A stretch of 64,000 nucleotides of DNA from Porpolomopsis calyptriformis (Eukaryota > Basidiomycota > Agaricomycetes > Agaricales > Hygrophoraceae): assembly GCA_951640195.1 (NCBI GenBank), contig OX621172.1, positions 992,001-1,056,000 of the forward strand. The letters run 5' to 3'. Under the pieces are notes generated by a model, which worked only from the letters and a program-made list of their open reading frames with translations, ran no database searches and was not told the DNA's origin. The position numbers were made by a program, and so were the translations under genes. Below, one piece after another: positions 1-12,119 of the stretch. Position 1 is the stretch's first letter; every line of letters begins with the position of its first letter.

Positions 1-2053
1 GGCACGGAAATATTCAATCAAGCGAAGAAAAGTCAGTGTGAAAGTCACCTCTTTTCCACTCGGATCGACAACGAAAACTTCGTCCCCTTTCTTGCCTCTC
101 CTCCGTTCGCCCTCGCGAAAGTCTACGAGCAACGACCGAGATGGCAATATTGTAAGCTGCCCATGCACTGTTTTGTGCACTTGGGGTTTCAAAAGACATG
201 TGGCGAAGGGCGAAGGGAATGTGACGCCTGTAGCGGCGTTGGTAAATGCAACCTTTGTAAACTTTATCATCTGGTTTTAGCCAAATAGTTGAACCATGCT
301 TACGGGGAAGTCAGGGAAGCATTCGGCATTGGCATCAGCCGCCTCTTGTTCCAACACTAAGGGTGAATCCGAGGTGTGGCTTGACGGAGACGCTTTTGTT
401 CGTTCGGAATATTTACCATAAGCCAAGGGGAGAAACGAGGATGCTTGATTGGTCTTTGGTGTTTTCAAGGGTCCTGCGTCTTTCCGCGAGTAAGTCGATT
501 CACTTGAAGATGGACTGATGAAGCTAGCATCTCGCCTGGCTGTCAAAGCTGGAAGCCCCGAAGTTGAGGATACAGGATTTCGAGGAAGTGGATCCGATGT
601 AATACGTTTCGTAGAACCAGGAAGTCCGATGCGAGACACTGAAATTTCATGGCCAAGCAGGCGTCGAAGGTCCTTATTGACAATTTCACTAAGTAGCTTT
701 CTTCTTCCAATCCCAACAGTCTCAGAATGTCTCCCGCGATTTCGCGCAAAGGATGCTTTTGCGGGAAACGGTGGAATGCTAGGGGGCTTCGACTGTGACG
801 ACTTTGCTTCAGTGTGTTGCTTTTTCAACAGAGACGCATCATTGATATCTGCCCTAGTCATGGCTGCAGAGTCTAAAGATTGTGTTGGAAGGGCCGGGTT
901 GAAGAATGGATGCGAAATGATAGAATGCAACGCGATACGTTTGACAGGATCCTTTCATAAAATCCGTTTGAGAATGAAAGATTCACAAGGGAAAATATTT
1001 CGAGACTCACGAACTGTAAAAGGCGTGAAATGAGGTTTCTGCATTCGGTGGACATGGTTTCGGGTAGAGAATAAGCAACATTCAAAACGTTCTCGAGTGT
1101 TTTTGACACCTCTTCTGACTGATATCGGTGAGTGCGGTGCACGTATGTAGAAGGGCATCTCACCTCAAAAGGAAGCCTTCCTGATAGGCAATTTATTGCG
1201 AGACATCCTAAAGACCATAAATCGGTGGTATAATTATAAGGTAAACGCGAAATAATTTCTCTGCGAGGGATACTGAGTAGGTGAGATGCGTCCAGAATGA
1301 CAGATGGCTCACGGTGAATAGCAACTTGGCGACCCGTGGAATGATTCCATAGTGGAACTTTCCACATGAAGGCGTGTCGCAAGGGCGAAACCCCCCAACT
1401 TCTGTGAACGGTACTACATGTCAAGTGGCAATTGCATGGTTGAAATGGCATACGATGCGATAATTCTCCGTTATGAGGATATTAGAAGCCCTGATATCGC
1501 GATGTATAATATGTTCTCTTCGCAAGTACTGCAATGCACCGAGCACGCTCTTCAGTACCCCTCGCGTTTCGCATTCTGAAAGAATCGGAGGATTGCGAGA
1601 GGACAAGAAACTAGAGAGCGTTCCGCGAGAACAAAGTTCCAACACATGGTAATGAGCGGTGTCGGTTGAAAAGGCTGACAATAGAGAAACTATGCTGGGA
1701 TGGTGAAGGGACTGATGGAGTGAAGTTGACGAAAGAAAGGAACCCGGCGTCGAGGGATTTGTTCTGGGAGTCTCCAGTGAAGCTTTCGAGGAGTGGTCTG
1801 ATTATAGATTTGATACGACTGACCTTTTTGATAGCGACTTGACGATCGCGAAGGCGGCCTCGCTTGCAAATTGCAAGATGCACTGTAGACGATATACCTC
1901 GGTCTATTTGCTTTACAAGTGTATAGTTCTGGAATAATTTCAATTATTGGTAAGACTGTAAGCGGCAGCCAATTTGGGTCTTACATCCAAGCCATCCAAG
2001 ATTGCGTCGCTTTGAATGGATGTGCGGGAACGACTTTCGGAATCAGGCTTCAT
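1..2053 (-). CDS. Polo-like kinase, PLK4-type, with degenerate active site (partial, runs off left edge)
   Basis: Multi-exon serine/threonine kinase-like gene. The ATG at 2053 starts a short leader, and an intron ending near 1932 leads into the kinase domain. Seen: the ATP-site lysine in QVAIKKV, HRDIRASNIL as catalytic loop, an APE-like region and the TTDLWSLGC helix-F motif. A serine-rich linker follows at about 930-300. At about 170-1 comes a block reading LPSRSLLVDFREGERR and then GDEVFVVDPSGKEV, which resembles the cryptic polo box of PLK4/SAK. Odd: joining exons at about 1452 and 1401 gives KLGGFALATRL where KLSDFGLATRL is expected, so the magnesium-binding DFG Asp is Gly. The glycine loop is also reduced to DRGISSTV. 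It may be a pseudokinase. The family call rests on motifs; a generic PLK is the alternative. The 3' end lies outside the window. Confidence 0.7.
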
Positions 2054-2437
2054 TAGAAGAGGAAGTCCTCGAAGAAAGCCGAATTTAGGATTTATGCGGG
2101 CGAGGATTGCAACGTGAACATGGCCGTTATGCAACTCGCCTATGACGTCGTTCGCAACCCGCAGGCTGGGTCAAAGTCATGGTCGCCGACGTTCCATCCA
2201 CCCTTCCCTTAAGTACATTCACAAATGGCTTTTTCGGGAAAGAGATAAGATAAGATAATGAAAAAATTTCCTTCCGCAGGATGCGCCGGAACACTCATGG
2301 TTATCTGGTCACAAGCGACACTCTGGAGGGCCATTTCTCGGGCACCGAAGCAGCCGAGTCTCAGACTTTTTGCCAGATCGATAACGACAATCGATCATAT
2401 ACATAGGCAGCGAGGGGTCACGCCACGTTCCCACATC
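2054..2437. promoter_or_regulatory. Divergent intergenic region, PLK4-like kinase / M3 peptidase
   Basis: This 384-bp stretch separates two divergent start codons, 2053 on minus and 2438 on plus, and must hold both 5' ends. An ATG at 2258 opens an in-frame upstream extension of the peptidase, but that extension does not look like family sequence. No specific motif is recognised. Confidence 0.4.
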
Positions 2438-5299
2438 ATGGCCTCCCTCAAACCACCCCAGTCTCCACCGTCATGGAATCACTCAGCCGAGAGCATATTA
2501 ACCCTTACCAAGGAAGCCATCGCGAGTGAACGCGCGCGTCTAGATAAGGTTGGAGCGCTAGCCCCTAAAGACTGCACGTTTAAATCGGCAAGTGCTCTTA
2601 CATGTCAAAGCTTTCAATTTCTCACAACGCTTTAGGTGTTTGTAGGTCGTCTCGCACAAAGAGAGTTTTTTTTGGGGACTTACGAAGATTGATCTACTCC
2701 CCATCATCCCAGCTTTGTCTTGCTGAAGGAGAAACCGTCTTCGACTCCACCACAGAACCACTCTCTTTCTATCAGAATGTCTCCCCTTCCAAACCGCACC
2801 GCGACGCATCCAACGAAGCAGAATCTCTGGTCCGTGACTTCGGCGTCGAATCCTCTATGCGTCTCGATGTCTTTCAAGCCAAAGTCGCAGCAGAAAAGAA
2901 CATCAAAGACACAGGCGAGTGGGAAATACTGAGCCCTGAGGACCAACGATTGGTTGACAAGATGATCTTGGACGGAAAACGTGCTGGTCTGGCTTTACCC
3001 GAGAAGGAACGAAACGAACTCACGAGATTAAAGAAGGAGCTTTCACAGACTTGCCTTGATTTCATGGTAAGCAGCCAGGTCGATTTTTGTCAAAAAGAGA
3101 AGACAGCTGAGTAGTGAATTAATAGAAAAATTATAATGAAGAAAATGTGCAGTGTTCTGAGCATGGAAATATTAGGAATATGCTTAAATGTATTTAGGGT
3201 GTTGTCACTTTCACGCGGGAGGAACTGGAAGGAGTACCAGTCGATGTAATCTCCGGCTACACTCGACGGGCTGAAGGCTCCAAAGAGTTGTACGACGTCA
3301 CCTTCAAGAATCCCGATATATTCCCTGTCGTGAGTTCCTCCTTGATCTGAACTAAACATTCGTTCACATGTGTTCGGCACCACAGTTCAAATTCGCCCAG
3401 AATCCAGCAACCCGTGAAAGAGCCTATCGAAGTTACGAGTGTAGGCTGGAAATCAATGTTCCGCTTCTTAGCAAGGCCCTCGACCTGCGCCGTCAAATAG
3501 CCAAACTCTTAGGGTATCCAACATGGGCCGATTATATCACGGAAGTCAAGATGATCAAGTCCGCTAATGGTGTCGTTGAGGTGCTGGTCTTTGACTTTCC
3601 CGTTTGATCCTACTCACTACTTTACAACCTGTCATCGTTCCTACAACAGTTCCTCCGTGACCTGGAGCAGAAGTTAAAACCCGTTGGTCTCAAGGAACAC
3701 GAAGTACTCTTGGCCATGAAACAAAAAGAGCATAAGGAGAAAGGTCTTCCTTTCGACGGAGAGTTCTATCTTTGGGATTACCGCTACTACGATCGCAAGC
3801 ACATCGAAACATCCCTGGATTTGGACGATATGCTCGTTAAAGAGTACTTCCCAGTTTCGGTCGTCGTACCCACCATTCTAGATATTTACCAGACTTTACT
3901 CGGGGTGAGATTTGAAAAAATGAATGGGGAGACTTGGCATCCGGGTGTGCCTGTTTTTTATTGAACAACTAATCATTGTGACAAAAATTCAGATGTCCAG
4001 CAATTTATGGTATGGGAACGAGACGCAAAGGACGAGTCTGGTTTCATTGGCTACTGCTACCTTGATCTTTACCCTCGTGGCACGTATTCTTCCGTCCCCT
4101 CATCATAGTCCTTTAACCAGTCTTCCACTTTAGCTTCTAAGTACCCTCACGCTGCCGTCTGGACCCTTCTTTCAGGAAACGAACTTCCCTCCGGCAAACG
4201 CAACTTCCCTGTTGCTGCCATGGTAGCAAATCTCGCTAAGCCTACGGGAGAGAAGCCTGCACTTATGAGACACGATGACGTCGTTACATTCTTCCATGAA
4301 ATGGGTCATGTTTTCCATAATTTGCTGAGCCGCACGAAATTTGCCAGGTTTCACGGGACTAGGTGCTTTCCCCGCAAGTATCGATATACTGCGATCGAGG
4401 GCTGATTAATCTCGTGTTATGTTCACCAGTGTCGCGAGAGACTTTGTAGAAGCTCCGTCCCAGATGTTGGAAAATTGGTATTTCTCGCAGTCCCTTGCAG
4501 CCCACTATTGCTGAGACCCCCGACGGCAGGTGTTGGGAACGCAAGGTTCTGGAGAGAATGTCTAGCCATTACAAGACACAGGAACCACTCCCCACAGAAC
4601 TCATAGAGAAGATTATTAAGAGGTCAGTTCAATTACTGTTGTCAGCCTTCGACCTCTGACCTTCCACGCCCTCGCCTCGTATAGCCGATATGTCAATGTC
4701 GGAATGTTCTATCTGCGACAACTCTTCTTTGCCAACTTCGACCTCCAAGTGCACACTGACCAAGGAAAGTTTCTTCGTCACATTTGATTGAGTATCAACC
4801 AACCAATATGGTTTTCTTTGCATTCGCAGAAGCTGCTGACTACACTGCTTTGTGGAATGACCTCCGAGAGCGTATCTCCTTGGTTAAAGTCGGCAATCCT
4901 ACTCTAGGTCAAGGAACGTTTGGCCATATTGTTGGAGGCTACGATGCAGGTTATTACGGGTATGTTTGCAAAGTGTCTGAGTATATTTGGTTCTCAATGT
5001 GAATGGCGTGAATGGCAGCTACACCTATTCCCTCGTGTTCGCAGCAGACATGTACGCGACCGTTTTCAAGGCCGATCCGCTAGACCCTGTCCGTGGGAAG
5101 CTCTACCGTGACAAGATCCTTGCAGTGGGAGGTAGCAAAGAGGAAATCGACTCCCTCAAGGCAAGTAGTAAAATTTGTTGACATCGCGGTCGCAGAATTG
5201 TTCATCAACCGTTACATACAGGATTTGCTCGGTCGTCCACCCAATTCGGAGGCATTTATGAAAGCATTGTTTGGCTCCCTACCAGCTTCAAGTCTTTGA
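2438..5299 (+). CDS. PRD1: M3 family metallo-oligopeptidase (thimet oligopeptidase / saccharolysin-like)
   Basis: Zinc metallopeptidase that in this family degrades short peptides in the cytosol or mitochondrial intermembrane space. The N-terminal helical part (about 2438-3330) carries EPLSFYQNVSPSK and SMRLDVFQAK, both typical of fungal M3 enzymes. The catalytic motif HEMGHVFHNLLSRT (HExxH) lies at about 4297-4338. The C-terminal conserved stretches include KRNFPVAAMVANL before the motif and a LLGRPPNSEAFMKALFG ending before the stop at 5297-5299. Coding is split over many short introns. The first intron near 2590 seems to begin GCAAGT, a GC-AG intron, and the few codons after it could not be placed with certainty. 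The start is the ATG followed by ASLKPPQSPPSW. Family call is sure; individual splice sites are less so. Confidence 0.9.
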
Positions 5300-5630
5300 G
5301 GGTAGAACTATCGGATGATAATGTATGTACATATCCCCGTCAGCTCAGGCTGACCAGTGTCGAAGTTCGAATGCTCAATACCAGTTCACCTTGCTTGCGC
5401 AAATATATGTGAACTCGTGTATCGTAAACTCCTCATCCTTAGTTCAACGTTGCCGCCTAGAAACCTGCAATCTAGCAGAATTATAATCCGAACCCTTGAC
5501 CATATGGTACAAATAGAAGTGTAGACCGTGTACTACTCGATACACGTAAGTATATGGTAGAAGGCACATAATCAAACGGCCTCGTTGAAACGACTTTACG
5601 AATACGATTACGTCCAATAGCTTAATGGTC

Positions 5631-7682
5631 TTAACCCGGGACTTTAACACCCAAAGAGTTATCATCAGGTTCTCCCAGGTCCCCCTCTTCCCCCTCCTCC
5701 CCCTCTTCGAGAACTTGATCAGGTTGACTCCCCCGGCTCTTCCTTGACCTGTCTTCATCAACCTCGTCCCGCATTGGCACCACATCCACCTTGGACGCTA
5801 CGCGGTCGATACCCGCCTGGGCAAGCGACACATGGGCGCGGTTCTTCAAGAGATGGGCCGAGTGCCTCGGAGGCCGTTTAAGGCGCCGGCGGGCCACCTG
5901 AAGAAGAAATTATAATCAGGATCCTGTGGGGAGATGAAGAAGAGGAACGGACCATTACAGGTACGGAACATTTCTGCTCAGCTAACTTGAGTCTAACAAT
6001 GAAACTATAAGGCGGGGAACTCACCTGAATGAGATAATGTGAAGTGGATCCAAGCAAAATCCTGTGAGGAGGTGTGTCAAGAATTATTCAACCTCTTATT
6101 GATGTGCACTCACCCCTTTAGCTGTCCGAGACCGCGCGAACCGACAATCAACATGGTCGGCTCATGGTAATCGACAATATCTACCCAAAAAAAGCATACC
6201 GACGTCAGAAACAAGGAAGTGATTCTGTGGGCTACTAACCTAGGATCATATAGCGTGGATTCTTCGCATGCCATGCTTGACAAACGACCCTCACGTGGAG
6301 CCTCGTGCGCTGCAATAAACTGGTAGCCTGGCGTCCAAGAATATATGCTAGGCCCTGACGCTAGGTGAAGGGATTATCGGTCTGGAGTGTGAAATTAGGA
6401 TTGAGGGCACATACTTCTTGTTGACAGCGAACCTTAAGGGCGCGATCGGCGGCGTTGGGAATCGGTGGGTCCACTGTGGCAACAAGTGAGGAGACAAAGA
6501 TCCCATTATAAGTGACAACTGACCCTTGCTCTCGTTCTCCACTACGGTGATGATTATGAGTTCATCGCCATCCCTTATCACGGTTCCAATGCCCCATTCC
6601 ACAGCGTAACGGCTTTCCTCACTGAGATCACTTGCAACGATATAGGTCTTGTGTTTGCGTCCACCAAGACTCCCTTCGGGATCTCCTTGGGTGATCACGA
6701 TCGTGCATCGGTCTCTCTGAAAGATTGGACGTGAGGTGTTCAAGGGTAGGGGTTCAATGTGTCGCGTCGATTTCCGCCTCCGTGGGGCTCTCTTCCCCTT
6801 GTGCGAACTGGAGTATGTGTCCAATGGGGGGAGAAATAGGTCGGAGGGAACAACGACATTGACACCTTCGCCCAGGGGGTCCGGATCTAGCTCAATATCA
6901 CCCAAGCCGCTGTCGCCGTCTGCTGTGGCGATCTGTGCATTCATTCTTGTGTTTCCGGTAGTGAGCGGGTCGAAGGCGAGATCGTCGAGGTCGTCGTCTG
7001 ACTCGAGATCTGTCTCAAAGGTCTCGTCTCCGGATTCGGGGTCATCAGCGAAGGCGGTTTGGGGCTGAACATCGGATGAGGGGCCAGACAATTCGATGTC
7101 GCCGGTAGCTAGACGGAGTGGTTGCGGGATAGGGGAAGGATCGCGCTGACGGAAGCGTCGGAAGGTAAAGGGGGAATAGGAGCGAGCGCGGTGATGTGTG
7201 TGGGAGACGTCGGTATCGGGGACTGCGGAGGAAGAACGAACACGTTTGGTCAGGGACAAGGTGCGGCCGCGTGACTCCTTCTCATCCCCGGCCGAAGAGG
7301 TGTTGGTGAGGGTGCGAGAGAGGGAAAGGACAGAGAGGCCGCCGATCATGGAATTGAGGGCCATCTTGCCGAACGAGCCGGTGGAGCGAGCGGACAGCTC
7401 GGGCGGGGGCTTGAGGGACGAGCTCTGTTGAGGCTCGAGTTCATCTAGGACGAGCTGGGGGGGATCTAGCTGTAAGGTATCAGGGGAGGATTGGGGATCA
7501 GTGAGTGAAGCGTCTGAAAGGCGACGGTGAGTGGAGAAAGTGGGGGTGGCTGTGTCGGAACGGGTGGTTGGGAGGGAGTATGAGAAAGTGAGTGGGTGGC
7601 CATGGTGCGAAGTATGGAGGTCTGAGTTAGCAGACTTGGGAGAGGACTTGGCCCGCCAACCAAGTTTGATTCGACTGACCAT
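5631..7682 (-). CDS. Universal stress protein (UspA) domain protein
   Basis: A long low-complexity N-terminal region rich in Ser, Pro, Thr and Asp precedes a single USP fold at the C-terminus. The fold starts with KTYIVASDLSEESRYAVEWG and continues with GTVIRDGDELIIITVVE. After introns come RYMILD, VDYHEPTMLIVGSRGLG (the ATP-binding G-x2-G-x9-G(S/T) region begins here) and LLGSTSHYLIQ, followed by CSVPVMVARRRLK. The tail is basic and then acidic (GEEGEEGD). USP domains bind adenine nucleotides and are linked to stress responses; the role of this fungal form is unknown. The first in-frame ATG is at 7682. A non-ATG extension reaches 7778 and an extra 5' exon is possible. Introns fall at about 6360-6300, 6240-6180, 6120-6060 and 5950-5897. 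Confidence 0.8.
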
Positions 7683-7959
7683 TGGTGATGATGAAAGGAA
7701 AGAAAGAAGGCTTACTTGATTTCCTTCGTTTGATAGCGGTGGAAGACAAGCCTGGATGAATTCAGAATAATGAGTCACATCCTGATCACCTGGAACGGCA
7801 AATACTGAAGACGATCAACGGTGGAAAGGGTGTTACACGTACTGTTTGACCGTTTGACGTTACCGTCGCCATTGACGATCCTTATTACCTTGGCGTGTTC
7901 AGTTCGCTACTAACCGCAACTAAAAACATAGACACAAATGGATGACAATAAGCATCACC

Positions 7960-10742
7960 CTAATCACTAATACATTCGCCATTTGGGGATGTCTGACTGT
8001 TCCCCGTGGTTTCTGTCAGCCCCTCTCGGTCTCGGCTCGAAGCAAGAGAAGGAGCATTCTCCGATACCAATCTCGATTCATCCAGATCCTCCGATGTCTC
8101 CGCTTCCCCCCAAACAATCTTCCTCGTCCCCCCAGTCAAACTGGCCAGTCTCTCCGTTTCATCCCTCCCAGCCCTCGCCAGCGCACGTAGTTCTTTCGTG
8201 TTACGGTTGGCCTTTTTAAACAGGGACGGATCGAACGGGATATCCTCGTCTTTCTTGCCCCCAAAGTCGAGTGCTTGCCACCGTTTGGCCATCTCACCCA
8301 TGCTGACCCCTGTCGGTAGGCACCACGCGCGGAATTGTCTTTCTCTGCATCCCGCTAGATTCCGCCGAATCTCATGGTTCTTTAAAGCTGATCTGGAGAT
8401 CACCCAGTGCAGTGTCCCTGTGAAATGGGGGGGTAAAGTACACTGATCGCTCGCAGGGGAAGATAACGAACAAGGTTCGATCACAGTTACGGCACGCCCT
8501 CCTGTGGCTTGGTACCCTCCCACGTAGCTCATAGCGGTTACGCTGAGCTGCGCGATAGGCTTGGCATCCTCTGGCCTATCCGCTGGCTCAACAAACACAT
8601 TCATTTCACCCGTTCCCGCTTGAGTTTCGAATGTGCATTTCAGAGACTGCAACATCGTCAGTACCGCCGAAACGAACAAGCAATTCAATATTACCGTCTC
8701 CGGGAAAAGTTGGATAATTTCCTCAACAACTACTTCAAGAAGGCGGATGCACTTCTCAAAGACGGGTTCGCCCCTGCCTATGCCTCCGAAAAGCCGCTCG
8801 TCCATTTCATCCAGAGAAATGTATTGAAACCCAAATATCCGAGCGGTGTTGTGATATGCAACAAAAACACCGTCCATGTTTCCTATCCGCGCCTGAAAGC
8901 TGAAAAACTAATGTAGCTTATCCACTTGAATGCAAACATGTTTGACAGACCTGAACTTGAGGAAAGCAGAGCAGATAAGGTCATAATATTCCTTCTCGAA
9001 GCTCTCAAGTGAACCATGAAGGCTGCGAATCAAATATCCGGAATTTTCCTGAGTCGTAATCTGAGGACGGGACTGCGGATACGACAGATAGGCAACTAAC
9101 CTCGTAATTGAACAAATCCAGGCGAATCGGTAAAGCGGCGCGCGTTTTGATGTCAAAGATACCAGTTCCGGGTAACCGACTGTCTTGGCAATCAAGCTGC
9201 GAACGCATCACGAACTTTTCGGACTGGCCAACAATTCCTGAGTACAGGGTAAATATCCATAGTTTGATGTTCACACCTTGGCGAAACGATAAGCATCCCG
9301 ACGGGGGTCCGCTTCCAGCGATGCGGCCGATGGAGAGGAACGCATAAGGGTGGCAAATTCCTGTTCAGACGAAGTCAAGAATTTCTCGAGTAGTGTCCCC
9401 TGTGTCGCAAATAAGAGGTGAATCCTTGGTTGAGCGGGGAAACTCACCAGCCATGATAAAATATTCTTGTCGCTTGAACCAGGTATACTGGAATCTGAGT
9501 CGATCGCGTAGACCCCGTCCTTGAATTTCATCAGGATGGAAGCAGGCATTCGTTGTCCAGGGGTAAAGGATTTTGGCTGCCCAGACAGGAATGATGAGTG
9601 GAAATCTCCGACGGTCAAAAGACCACCTACTTCGTGTTGGAAATATCGACTCAAAGTTGAGGTATCCACTTCTCTATCACCCGAAATTAAGAAATATATT
9701 TGACTAAGAATGCCGGTCAACGACGAGGTTGAGCCGGAAAACCTCCGCCGTTCTTGTGTAGCCAACTTCCAGAGATCCTGGAAAAGCGTCAGGATTATCT
9801 AGCAGGGGAGATTAAACTTCCATACCTGATCATGTGAACTTTTTATGAATCTGGACGCCCGCTCAAATGCAAAATCATTGACATTCGGCACCAGCTCAAG
9901 CCAAGGCGTGAAATTATACACTTGTGAACGTGGGTCCTTGAGCCAATGAACACCAGGGCTGCAGAAGAATCAATAACTATTTGTAAGACAACTGATCAAT
10001 AACGCGTACTTGAACAAGACGCGGTCTAAGCCATGGGAGAGTTTGGCAATCGGCCGATGTTCAGAAAGAGAGGGTATATCTGAAAGCAATACGTCAGACA
10101 TAATTTCCCGTATGCGCCAAGTCAAAGACCTTGAAGAGTGGGCTGCGTTCCCGGAGTAAGAAGGCCTTCGAGCCGTCGCGTGTATGCCAATGGTGTTTTG
10201 TAGTGGGGAGGAGGGTCGCGGAGATCTTCAGAAGTACTATTATTTTCTGGAGACTCCAGCACGATGTCTCGCTCCGGTGAATTTGGAAGAGCATCGTCAT
10301 TCAACTGATCGCTCCAAGTGGCCTTCTGAGTGGGGATGCCCTTCTCCCCACGGTCGCTTCCATTCGAAGCGGGAGGCCTAGGATGTTTTTGGGACACGGC
10401 CGCGCCCCCGGTCGGTTTTTGGTGTCGCGTTTTGGGGGCACGGACGGGAAAGGCGTTCAGTGCCGACCGTCTTTTTTTTCGGCGAACCGGGTTAGGAGCA
10501 ATAGCAATGCTGGAATCCGAGGCTATGCTCGAGGATCCCTTGGTAGTTCCTTGGACATGATCAGATTCAGCGCTAACCGCGTTGTGCTGTCTACGACGAA
10601 GGCGTGCGGAGAGAAGTCGGGGTGGATGATTTTTAGAAACTGGCTGTGGCGATGGGTCCTTACTGGAGATGAGCTTGCGAACAAGACTAGTGAGCGAGTT
10701 GTAGCGACGTATCCCTGGTCTAGCACGATGCAAAAAACTCAT
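7960..10742 (-). CDS. PET127: Mitochondrial mRNA-processing protein Pet127
   Basis: Pet127 family protein, which in yeast is a mitochondrial membrane-associated factor for 5' processing of mitochondrial transcripts. The start ATG at 10742 gives MSFLHRARPGIRRYNSL, a basic, Ser-rich presequence typical of mitochondrial import, followed by a basic disordered region (RRKKRR). The conserved core begins around 10130 with PLFKVFDLAHTG and includes GVHWLKDPRSQVYNFTPWLE, FTPGQRMPASILMKFKDGVYAIDSD split across lines, LPGTGIFDIKTRAALPIR, and ARIGNMDGVFVAYHNTARIF. The C-terminal part has LLNCLFV-like hydrophobic pieces and ends in a polar tail at 7960. About five introns lie between 10130 and 8877. A non-homologous upstream extension of the frame to 10841 was not used. 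Confidence 0.88.
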
Positions 10743-10907
10743 TGACTTGTGGCGAGAGTCAAAGAGAAAAAAAGATGGCAAAATGAAGTTGCCACCTGGT
10801 ACAGACGTGTTACGGAATCGGTTAGCATCTAAGACCTCCAATAACTGGGCGACTCTGATACGAGATGAACTGGGAAGGATGCTGTAAGGTTCTACAAGTG
10901 CAGGACA

Positions 10908-11275
10908 TCAACGACGCTTTGCCATCTGCACCGTCAGATTATCAATGTACGTCTGTAAGGTCGCATTCCCGGACTTGAGCTTATCGACGTCTTCGCTGAC
11001 AGACTTTACACGCCCAAGCAAAGCTATAGACGTATTGGGGCAGTTTTCAGTCCTGGAAACGCGCGCTCCGACAAGTTGATAAACGAACCGCGAAGGTCTT
11101 CTTGCCCCAACGCAATTTCCCTTCGAGCAAGGTTTAGGAACACACAATGCTGAAGGTCAGTTCAGACATACTGCAGTATTTTCTCTCTCTTTAGGGCATC
11201 TTTGACGGGGTCGCTGGCCGGCGGCGATGTAACTCCCCAAACTGGTGGGTCCTCAAAGCCAGAAAGAGAGGACAT
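10908..11275 (-). CDS. Short coiled-coil protein (SCOC/Slo1-like)
   Basis: Small protein of about 90 residues. Exon 1 begins MSSLSGFEDPPVWG and ends at KREKIL near 11173. A splice to about 11057 restores frame and gives a coiled coil with ALLGRVKSVSEDVDKL and NATLQTYIDNLTVQMAKRR before the stop at 10908. The Leu/Val heptads and the terminal ...LQxYIxNLM-like block match the SCOCO family, which in animals binds Arl1-type GTPases at the Golgi and in yeast (Slo1) interacts with Arl3. An unrelated short coiled-coil protein is the alternative. The intron is long for this genome (about 115 bp), so the exon 2 acceptor is tentative. An Arl-family gene lies 4 kb away at 14332-15535; no functional link is implied by position alone. 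Confidence 0.65.
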
Positions 11276-12100
11276 CGGTGTTAGCACAAAAAGCTGTGTA
11301 AAGTTCACCCGCTTTGGTATTAGCATGCTATGCTATCGATCAAGTCTGCAAGCGCCAAGGGGCGTCCACGTTGTCTTCTACGATGTCAGATCTTCTTCCA
11401 GATGTCCCAAATATGAACGTTGCATCTAGCTCTCACCAGTGTCGGTGGCAATCAGACCAAAGTCAACATATCGATCACAAACTCGCACCCTCACAGTCCT
11501 GGTTAGTTTCGATGATGTTAAGGTTGTACCAATCCTCGTGCCTCACAACATCCAGATTTATGCTACCTCAGCCCTCGCACATTAGACATCACTCGTCAGA
11601 GGCCATCCGAAAGCCCCTCCGATGGTCTTTGTATCTCGTGACGCGGTGCGTATAAAACATCCAATTGGTGTGTGGCTTCGTATTCCAGTCGTTCAAGCGC
11701 ACCTCCTTCAAGGTCCACTGGCGATTCCACCGCCGCTCGTGTCGCACGTCAGTGTTTATGGGCGAGTTCTGGCTTAGTAGACTCACGCACTTCTGCGTCG
11801 AGAGAAGGCGCACCTCGTAATCAATGTGTCTTCGTCCGTGGATACAAATTGGCAATAAGCCAGAATCTATTCGAGAGAAAGTTCGCTGGGCCGGTTAAAG
11901 TGTTGATATCCAAATGATCAAACCTACGGCGAAGGGCAAACGCATCCCAAGATCATCAGAGTCTCTGTATGGACTTTTCACAGGAAAGCGCCCGTCAAGC
12001 GCGCAGAACACCGGGGAGGGAGAGCCGCCAAGTGTTTTTGAAGTCATGGCTGCGACTTTGGCAGCGACTTCGGCACGCTTTTGAAGGTTGCCTGGGAGAA
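11276..12100 (+). other. Decayed region without an intact gene
   Basis: No long open frame is present. On the plus strand there are short coding-like pieces in different frames, for example NQCVFVRGYKLAISQNLFER near 11823-11890. Downstream of it two further short open frames overlap up to about 12080. The pieces resemble agaricomycete hypothetical proteins in style, but no function is recognised. The frame breaks are too frequent to be explained by obvious introns. It is best read as gene relics that lead into the broken GTPase that follows. Confidence 0.35.
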
Positions 12101-12119
12101 GTCAAGATGATGAGCAGAT

